Shown piece by piece: positions 13,754 through 18,961 of a stretch of 18,961 bases of DNA (position 1 is the first letter of the stretch; every line of letters starts with the position of its first letter). The notes under the pieces are model-generated. The model had not been told where the DNA came from. It saw nothing but the letters and a program-made list of their open reading frames with translations, and searched no databases. The stretch is taken from the NCBI RefSeq assembly GCF_001507435.1, contig NZ_LMWH01000301.1, positions 1 to 18,961 on the forward strand, given 5' to 3'. The translations under genes and the position numbers were made by a program. The DNA is from Streptomyces sp. NRRL F-5122 (lineage in GTDB: Bacteria; Actinomycetota; Actinomycetes; Streptomycetales; Streptomycetaceae).

Positions 13754-13917
13754 CACACGCCGCGCGCCGCACCCCCACAGCAGCCGACAGAATGGGCCCC
13801 GCGGGCTGACCCTGGTCGCCACTGCCGGAGCGCGGAAGTAGCCGTTGCCGATGTCCGCACAGGTGACATCGCCGATGCTGTCGCAGAAGGTGACCAGGTC
13901 GGCCGCGACGTGGCTCG

Positions 13918-13921
13918 CTAG
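13918..13921. repeat. Target-site duplication CTAG, left copy
   Basis: CTAG here and at 14812-14815 flank the IS exactly. A 4-bp YTAR duplication is typical of the IS427 group of the IS5 family. Confidence 0.75.
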
Positions 13922-13962
13922 GGTCTGTCGTCAAACGATCTTGCCTGGTAGATCATGGTCGG

Positions 13963-14795
13963 GTGATACGTCGCCATGAACTGACGGATGCCGAGTGGGA
14001 GTTCGTGCGGCCGTTGCTGCCTCGTGCGGAGTCGGGGCGGAAACGGCCGGATGACCGGATGGTCCTGAACGGGATTGTGTGGAAGTTCCGGACCGGGTCC
14101 GCCTGGCGGGATGTGCCCGAGCGGTACGGGTCCTGGGCCACCCTGCACACCCGGTTCCGTCGGTGGGCGGCGGACGGCACCTTCGAGCGGATGCTGCGGG
14201 CGGCACAGGCGAAGGCGGATGCGGCCGGTGCTGTCGACTGGATGGTGTCGGTCGACTCCACCGTCGTGCGGGCCCATCAGCATGCCGCCGGGGCCCGAAA
14301 AGGGGGCTCCGCAGCTCAGGGCTCGGACGGTCCCGGGGCGGCCTGACCAGCAAGATCCACCTCGCGTGTGACGGGCTGGGCCGCCCGCTCGGCTTCACGG
14401 TCACCGGCGGCAACACCAACGACTGCACCCAGTTCACCGCCGTTATGGAGGCGATCCGAGTGCCGCGGCTCGGGCCCGGCCGACCCCGGACCAAGCCCAC
14501 GCATGTCATCGGCGACAAGGGCTACAGCTCCAAAGCCATCCGCACCTGGCTACGGGCGCGGGGCATCGCCCACACCATCCCCGGACGCGCCGACCAGATC
14601 CGCAACCGGCTTCGCCGTGGCAGCCGCGGCGGACGACCTCCGGCTTTCGACAAGGCGGTCTACAAGCGCCGCAATGTCGTGGAACGCTGCTTCAACCGCC
14701 TCAAGCAGTGGCGTGGAATCGCCACCCGCTACGAGAAGACCGCCCGGTCCTTCCAGGCCGCCGTCGCACTCGCGTCACTCCTGATGTGGGCGTGA
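13963..14795 (+). CDS. IS5/IS427-type transposase made by -1 programmed frameshift
   Basis: The first frame (GTG 13963 to TGA near 14346) encodes 'RHELTDAEWEFVRPLLPRAE', 'FRTGSAWRDVPERYGSW' and 'VSVDSTVVRAHQHAAG' with the first catalytic Asp. The second frame (-1) encodes 'GLGRSRGGLTSKIHLACDGL', 'THVIGDKGYSS' with the second Asp, and 'RRNVVERCFNRLKQW' with the Glu, ending at 14795. At 14296-14304 the codons CGA-AAA-GGG include four A residues followed by five G. A -1 slip on AAA joins ARK to RGLRSSGLGRSRGG and gives a fusion of about 277 residues. This layout is established for the IS427 group, so the two frames are treated as one product rather than a lesion. Confidence 0.85.
14298..14306 (+). 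promoter_or_regulatory. Putative -1 ribosomal slippage site
   Basis: AAAAGGGGG lets the tRNA on codon AAA (14299-14301) re-pair one base back. Both frames align with known transposases exactly at this point. Confidence 0.55.
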
Positions 14796-14811
14796 CGTTT
14801 GACGACAGGCT

Positions 14812-14815
14812 CTAG
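14812..14815. repeat. Target-site duplication CTAG, right copy
   Basis: Second copy of the CTAG flanking the IS5/IS427-type element. Confidence 0.75.
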
Positions 14816-14857
14816 GGCAAGCGCGCGAGCCGCGGTCTGATCGTCGCGGTTGGCCAC

Positions 14858-15371
14858 CGGACCTCGTTGGTACCAAGGGGCAGCCGCGCCGACGCTCGAA
14901 CTCGCCTGTCATTGCCGTGAGGGTCCCGCAGACTCTATCTGTCCACGAGGCCAGCCAGGCGCTCTCGGCCGTGGGTTACGTCGGCGGGCCGGTCGGTTCT
15001 CGGAAGCATCCGGCCCTCATCACCTGCGCTGCGATCTTCGGGTGCCGGCCCGCTCCGAAGCGGTCGGGAACGCGGTGGCGCGGCGTGAAAGTGCGGTATG
15101 GGGCGGGTGCAGCGCCGAGTCGGCCGTTCCCGCCCCGCCACCCTCATGGCTCGATCACGCGGTGGAGCCGTTGAGGATCTGGCCGCCCGTCACGGCGTTC
15201 CCTGCATCGTGCCGGTGTCGAGGGCGCGCGACCATGCCTAGCAGGGTGGAGGAGGGCCTCGTACGGCATGGACACTCGCGCGGTGGCCGTAGCCCCTGTC
15301 CGCGTGGGCGGTGTACTGGGGCCTTGTGCGTGCACAGTCCGCCGGCAGGTCCGCCCGACCGGGAGGGATTC
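14858..15371. other. Intergenic region without a convincing gene
   Basis: About 510 bases lie between the interrupted gene and the coupled operon at 15481. No frame has a good start signal plus coding-like third positions. A minus-strand frame ending near 15155-15200 reads 'NAVTGGQILNGSTA', faintly like the end of a short-chain dehydrogenase, but too short to call. No tRNA or repeat was recognised. Confidence 0.4.
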
Positions 15372-15416
15372 ATGTGTGGGGGTGCGGCGGTGAGTTCACG
15401 CTGCTACGGGCTTTGA
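15372..15416 (+). CDS. Possible 14-residue leader peptide
   Basis: GGGAGGG (15361-15367) lies four bases before ATG 15372, which encodes MCGGAAVSSRCYGL and stops at TGA 15414-15416. It lies 64 bases before the GTG of the glutamate-synthase-like gene. It has two cysteines, one as the second residue. Short cysteine-containing upstream ORFs act as translational attenuators in some actinobacteria, but the same signal could be the start of a deleted gene. Only the ribosome binding site and the position support it. Confidence 0.3.
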   Translation: MCGGAAVSSRCYGL

Positions 15417-15480
15417 AGGACTTTTCCGCAAGCTGGTGCATGGGGGCCGGTTGGCGGGCAATCCGCGAGGGGTGACACGT

Positions 15481-17055
15481 GTGGGAATTGTCGTTGTTGC
15501 CTTGCTCGCCGGGCTCGGGGCCGTTGTGGCCGCGGTCCGGGTCTCGCCCTGGTGGTGGCCGGCTGCTGTGCTGCTGGTGTGGGCGGGGGTCTTGGGTGGG
15601 TGGGATGTGGTGCAGCGCCGGCATTCGGTGCTGCGCAACTATCCGGTGCTGGGCCATGCCCGTTTCCTGCTGGAGCGGATACGCCCGGAGCTTCAGCAGT
15701 ACTTCATCGAGCGGAACTTTGACGGGCGTCCCTTTGACCGGGATGTGCGCAGCATTGTCTACGAGCGGGCGAAGGGGACCGACGCCGAGCAGCCGTATGG
15801 CACCGAACGGGATGTGTATCGGGCCGGCTACGAGTTCCTGGTGCCGTCGATGGCGCCCTGCGCGGTGCCCAAAGGGCCGCCGCGGGTGCGGGTCGGTGGG
15901 CCGGACTGCTCCCGCCCCTACGACATGGCGTTGTTGAACGTGTCGGCGATGAGTTTCGGTTCGCTGTCCTCCCAGGCGGTCCTCGCGCTCAACGGGGCGG
16001 CCGCAGCCGGTGGCTTCGCGCATGACACGGGTGAGGGCGGGCTGTCCGAGTACCATCTGCGTCCGGGCGGTGACCTGATATGGGAGATCGGCACCGGCTA
16101 TTTCGGCTGCCGGACGGGCAACGGTGATTTCGATGCGGCCGAGTTCGCCGACAAGGCGGCGCACGATCACGTCAAGTGCGTGTCGCTGAAGCTGTCGCAG
16201 GGAGCCAAGCCCGGGATCGGCGGCGTGCTGCCCGGGGCCAAGGTCGATGCGCAGATCGCGCGGGTCCGGGACGTACCCGTCGGGCGCACCGTGGTCTCTC
16301 CGCCGTACCACCGGGTGTTTGCCACGCCGCGCGAACTCGTGCGCTTCGTCGCCCGGATGCGGGAGTTGTCCGGGGGCAAGCCCGCCGGTTTCAAACTGTG
16401 CGTGGGCTCGCGCCGGCAGTTTCTCGCCGTGTGCAAGGCCATGCTGGAGGAGGGCACGGCGCCTGACTTCATCGTCGTGGACGGAGCCGAGGGCGGGACG
16501 GGGGCTGCGCCGCTGGAGTTCGCCGATCATGTGGGTGCCCCGCTCACCGAGGGCCTGCTCACCGTGCACAATGCCCTGGTGGGCACGGGCCTGCGGGATC
16601 GTGTGCGGATCGGGGCGAGCGGCAAGATGGCCACCGGTACCGACCTGGTCAAACGCATGGTGCAGGGCGCCGACTACGGCAACGCGGCACGGGCGATGAT
16701 GTTCGCCCTCGGATGCATCCAGGCCCAGCGGTGCCATACCAACACCTGCCCCACCGGTGTCACGACCCAGGACCCGCGCCGGGCCCGCGCTTTGGACGTG
16801 CGGGACAAGACACCGCGCGTGCAGCGGTTCCAGGAAGCGACCGTGGCCAGCGCGGTGCAGATCATGGCGGCCATGGGGGTCACCGATCCCGCACAGCTGC
16901 GTCCGCACATGCTGCGCCGGCGCATCGACCCCTGCACCGAACGCTCCTACGAGGAGCTGTACGAGTGGCTGGCGCCCGGGCAGTTGCTCGATGAGGCGCC
17001 CGCATCGTGGGCGGCCGACTGGAAGGCCGCAGACCCCGACCGTTTCACCGTATGA
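15481..17055 (+). CDS. Membrane-anchored FMN-binding glutamate synthase-like protein
   Basis: The 524-residue protein starts with two hydrophobic helices (about 2-20 and 24-42: 'VGIVVVALLAGLGAVVAAVR', 'PWWWPAAVLLVWAGVLGGW') and continues with the FMN-binding barrel of the glutamate synthase large subunit. Visible signatures are 'NVSAMSFGSLSSQAVLALNG', 'HDTGEGGLSEYHL', 'KLSQGAKPGIGGVLPGAKV', 'FIVVDGAEGGTGAAPLEFAD' and 'ALGCIQAQRCHTNTCPTGV'. Cys412, Cys418 and Cys423 in the last match the C-x5-C-x4-C ligands of the 3Fe-4S cluster. The amidotransferase and C-terminal domains of true GltB are absent, and no GltD is present. It may therefore be an FMN oxidoreductase with another donor. GTG 15481 follows GAGGGG by eight bases. 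It is coupled to the following TPP enzyme. Confidence 0.9.
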   Translation: MGIVVVALLAGLGAVVAAVRVSPWWWPAAVLLVWAGVLGGWDVVQRRHSVLRNYPVLGHARFLLERIRPELQQYFIERNFDGRPFDRDVRSIVYERAKGTDAEQPYGTERDVYRAGYEFLVPSMAPCAVPKGPPRVRVGGPDCSRPYDMALLNVSAMSFGSLSSQAVLALNGAAAAGGFAHDTGEGGLSEYHLRPGGDLIWEIGTGYFGCRTGNGDFDAAEFADKAAHDHVKCVSLKLSQGAKPGIGGVLPGAKVDAQIARVRDVPVGRTVVSPPYHRVFATPRELVRFVARMRELSGGKPAGFKLCVGSRRQFLAVCKAMLEEGTAPDFIVVDGAEGGTGAAPLEFADHVGAPLTEGLLTVHNALVGTGLRDRVRIGASGKMATGTDLVKRMVQGADYGNAARAMMFALGCIQAQRCHTNTCPTGVTTQDPRRARALDVRDKTPRVQRFQEATVASAVQIMAAMGVTDPAQLRPHMLRRRIDPCTERSYEELYEWLAPGQLLDEAPASWAADWKAADPDRFTV

Positions 17056-17069
17056 GCTGGAGGATTCAC

Positions 17070-18848
17070 GTGGCCCGAACCGTTGCCCGTGTCATCGTGG
17101 ACGCGTTGAGCGACCTGGGTGTGCGCCAGGTTTTCGGCGTCGTGGGCGATGCGCTCAATCCCCTGACCGACGCCCTGCGTACCACCGAGGGCCTGGAATG
17201 GGTGGGCTGCCGGCACGAGGAGGCGGCGGCGTTCGCCGCGTCCGCGCAGGCACAGCTCGGCGGCCCCCTCGGGGTGTGCATGGGCACGGTGGGGCCTGGT
17301 TCGGTCCACTTGCTCAACGGGCTGTACGACGCGGCCAAGAGCCACGCCCCGGTTCTGGCGATCGCCGGGCAGGTACCGCTCGCCGAACTCGGCAGCGACT
17401 ACTTCCAGGAAGTCGACAACGACGCCCTCTTTCGTGATGTGGCCGTCTTCCGCGCCACCCTCACCTCGCCCGAGCAGCTTCCGCAGATGCTGGAGACGGC
17501 CGTGCGCACCGCCTTGGGACGCAAGGGCGTCGCCGTCCTGACCGTGCCGGGCGACCTGGGTGAGCGTGAGGTGCCGGACGGGCGGCCCGCCCGGTTCGGC
17601 CTGAGCCGCGCGGTGAGCCGGCCGGAGGAGCCGGCCGTCCAACGCGCCGCCGAGCTCCTTGACCGCTCCGAACGCCTCACCCTGCTCGTCGGGGCGGGCG
17701 CCCGCGCGGCCCGCACCGACGTCCTCGCCCTCGCCGACCGCCTGGCCGCACCGATGGTGCTCACCCTCAAAGCGAAGGAGAGCTTCGAGGACGACACCAA
17801 TGACTTCCAGGTCGGCCAGACGGGCCTGATCGGCAACCCGGCGGCGGCAGCGGCTTTGAAGGACGCCGACACCCTCCTGCTGCTCGGTACCGACTTCCCC
17901 TACCGGGACTGGTATCCCACCGACCGCACCGTCATCCAGGTGGACACCGACGCCACCCACATCGGACGCCGGGTACCGGTCGACGTCGCACTCGTGGGCG
18001 ACACCGGCGCCACCGTACGCGACCTCCTCGACCACCTCGCCTGTCCGCCCGCCGGCGCGGACAGGGCAGACGGGGCACGCGACCGGTCGCACCTGACCAA
18101 GGCCCGTGAACGGTTCGAGCAGTGGCGCACCGGTCAGGCCCGGCTCGCCGACCCGGCGCACGACACGGGCCTGGTCGGCCGCGTCCGCTCCGCCCTGGAC
18201 AACCGCACCCACGATGTCCGCCCCGAAGCATTGGCCGCGCTCGTCGACCGGGTCGCCGCCGAGGACGCCGTCTTCACCTCCGACACCGGCATGGCCACCG
18301 TATGGCTGTCGCGGTTCGTGCAGATGCGCGGCCGGCGAGCCCTCATCGGTTCCTACAACCTCGGTTCGATGGCCAACGCGATGCCCCAGGCCCTTGGCGC
18401 ACAGTGCCTGGACCGCGACCGGCAGGTGGTGGCGTTCTGCGGGGACGGTGGGCTGAGCATGCTCCTGGGCGACCTGATGACCCTGAAGACGTACCGGCTG
18501 CCCGTCAAACTCGTCGTCTTCGACAACCGGCGGCTGGGCATGGTGAAACTCGAACAGGAACAGGCCGGCCTGCCCGAGTTCGGCACCGTCCTGGACAACC
18601 CCGACTTCGCCGCCGTCGCCGACGCCATGGGCATCACCGGCATCCGCGTGACGGATCCGGCCGACCTGGAGGACGCCGTACGCCGGGCCTTCGGCACTCC
18701 CGGCCCGGTCCTCCTCGACGTCCTGACCAACCCCGACGAGATCGCGGTGCCCGCCAAGCCGACCGTCGAGCAGGGCTGGGGTTTCGCGGTGGCCAAGGTG
18801 AAGGAGGTCCTGCGCAGCCACACCGACACCCGCGAGAGCGGCCACTGA
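17070..18848 (+). CDS. Thiamine diphosphate-dependent enzyme, pyruvate oxidase/PoxB-like
   Basis: The 592-residue protein has the three-domain layout of the pyruvate oxidase/acetohydroxyacid synthase family. The N-terminal Pyr domain carries the catalytic Glu50 in 'GCRHEEAAAFAASAQ' and 'GTVGPGSVHLLNGLYDA'. The central cofactor domain includes 'LLVGAGARAARTDVLALADR'. The C-terminal PP domain has the TPP motif GDG (458-460) to Asp485-Asn486 ('GDGGLSMLLGDL...FDNRRLG'). PoxB-type enzymes decarboxylate pyruvate to acetate and CO2, passing electrons to membrane quinone. No C-terminal membrane-binding helix like that of E. coli PoxB is obvious. GTG 17070 is chosen for GGAGG (17059-17063) at a spacing of six. 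ATG 17052, overlapping the previous stop, is an alternative. It forms an operon with the FMN/3Fe-4S protein, which could be its electron partner. Confidence 0.9.
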   Translation: MARTVARVIVDALSDLGVRQVFGVVGDALNPLTDALRTTEGLEWVGCRHEEAAAFAASAQAQLGGPLGVCMGTVGPGSVHLLNGLYDAAKSHAPVLAIAGQVPLAELGSDYFQEVDNDALFRDVAVFRATLTSPEQLPQMLETAVRTALGRKGVAVLTVPGDLGEREVPDGRPARFGLSRAVSRPEEPAVQRAAELLDRSERLTLLVGAGARAARTDVLALADRLAAPMVLTLKAKESFEDDTNDFQVGQTGLIGNPAAAAALKDADTLLLLGTDFPYRDWYPTDRTVIQVDTDATHIGRRVPVDVALVGDTGATVRDLLDHLACPPAGADRADGARDRSHLTKARERFEQWRTGQARLADPAHDTGLVGRVRSALDNRTHDVRPEALAALVDRVAAEDAVFTSDTGMATVWLSRFVQMRGRRALIGSYNLGSMANAMPQALGAQCLDRDRQVVAFCGDGGLSMLLGDLMTLKTYRLPVKLVVFDNRRLGMVKLEQEQAGLPEFGTVLDNPDFAAVADAMGITGIRVTDPADLEDAVRRAFGTPGPVLLDVLTNPDEIAVPAKPTVEQGWGFAVAKVKEVLRSHTDTRESGH

Positions 18849-18871
18849 AGAAAACCCGAAAGAAATTTCAG

Positions 18872-18896
18872 GAATAAGGGGTCGGTCGTCGGGTAC
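18872..18896 (+). promoter_or_regulatory. SigB/SigH-type promoter for a gene at the right edge
   Basis: GAAT (18872-18875), 15 bases and GGGTAC (18891-18896) match the stress-sigma consensus fully in the -10 box. It lies in a locally AT-rich stretch after the PoxB-like gene and about 60 bases before a start codon at the window end. Confidence 0.5.
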
Positions 18897-18957
18897 GCGC
18901 CTGCTTGCCGGAGGACAGGCCGGCGGGATGAGACCGAACGACCGGGAGGGGCGCGTC

Positions 18958-18961
18958 GTGG
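18958..18961 (+). CDS. Start codon of a gene running off the right edge
   Basis: GTG at 18958-18960 is preceded by GGGAGGGG (18944-18951) at a spacing of six, a strong start signal. ATG 18929 (MRPNDREGRVV) is an alternative. The product cannot be seen. Confidence 0.3.

Larger units (their letters stand above)
13922..14811 (+). mobile_element. Complete IS5-family (IS427-group type) insertion sequence
   Basis: The 890-bp element has imperfect terminal repeats: GGTCTGTCGTCAAACG at 13922-13937, and at the right end 14796-14811 the complement AGCCTGTCGTCAAACG (14 of 16 matching). It is flanked by CTAG duplications and contains a two-frame transposase with all DDE residues. All parts appear intact, so it may be a recent and active insertion. 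It interrupts an ORF on the opposite strand. Confidence 0.9.
13754..14857 (-). pseudogene. Unknown gene interrupted by the IS5/IS427-type element
   Basis: Removing the IS and one CTAG copy restores one minus-strand frame: VANRDDQTAARALALASHVA, then 'ADLVTFCDSIGDVTCADIGN' and 'GYF'. It starts at GTG 14857 with GAGG just upstream. Third positions are almost all G or C from the start to about 13840, so this was a real gene. After 'NGYF' the sequence loses protein character and runs into the neighbouring inverted repeat at 13753, where a TGA occurs. The gene is thus both interrupted after about 15 codons and probably truncated at its 3' end. No family is recognised with confidence. Confidence 0.55.

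Noticed and set aside
15155..15373. Minus frame ending 'NAVTGGQILNGSTA', resembling a short-chain dehydrogenase C-terminus
   Set aside because: The match is about 12 residues and the rest of the frame does not look like that family.
16947..18845. 632-codon open frame on the minus strand opposite the PoxB-like gene
   Set aside because: Long antisense frames are usual in high-GC genes, and the plus strand carries the conserved TPP enzyme.
1..18961. CRISPR arrays, tRNA or rRNA genes, riboswitches
   Set aside because: No regularly spaced repeats and no cloverleaf or rRNA-like segments were recognised on either strand by eye.

Overview
High GC content, strongly GC-biased third codon positions, frequent GTG starts, leaderless-type promoters and the protein families present all point to a Streptomyces or close actinomycete chromosome. 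The window looks like an accessory region: single genes and small operons mixed with IS elements and decayed gene fragments.

Layout. 1-42 is the last 13 codons of a gene, possibly a transposase. 208-744 is a DUF664/DinB-like protein (-). 979-1397 is a scar of two truncated genes. 1408-2318 holds a small ORF overlapping a HAD hydrolase (+). 2540-4774 carries three minus-strand genes: a secreted cysteine-containing protein, a Dps ferritin and a second DinB-like protein whose N-terminus is frameshifted. 5108-8261 is a tandem pair of large plus-strand proteins. Both have the N-terminal 'LQxTxGN' motif of actinobacterial DUF4157 proteins linked to extracellular contractile injection systems (eCIS). 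The second has a complete DUF4157 zincin-like HELTH domain and an unrecognised C-terminal half. 8377-9585 is a phospholipase D/cardiolipin synthase-like enzyme (-). 10112-10660 is an uncharacterised protein. 10756-11236 is a divergent pair of small stress-type genes (hydrophobic 56-aa protein and CsbD-like). 11395-12210 holds two decayed genes facing apart (zinc-binding dehydrogenase and amidohydrolase). 12362-13753 is an element bounded by a perfect 20-bp inverted repeat, containing a frameshifted IS5-type transposase and a CdiI-like immunity gene. 13922-14811 is a complete IS5/IS427-type IS with CTAG target duplication and a probable -1 programmed frameshift, inserted in another ORF. 15481-18848 is a translationally coupled pair: a membrane-anchored FMN/3Fe-4S glutamate-synthase-like protein and a PoxB-like thiamine-diphosphate enzyme.

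How it fits together. Five upstream regions (dps, the PLD-like gene, the hydrophobic protein, the CsbD-like gene, and the gene starting at the right edge) carry GNNT-N15-GGG(C/T)A(C/T), close to the promoter of Streptomyces SigB/SigH-type stress sigma factors. This suggests a scattered stress-response set. The most unusual content is the DUF4157 tandem pair, with repeated 'VQR' tripeptides at domain borders, and the inverted-repeat element that appears to carry an orphan immunity gene as passenger. Three separate genes each look as if they lost one base. These may be real lesions or sequencing errors.
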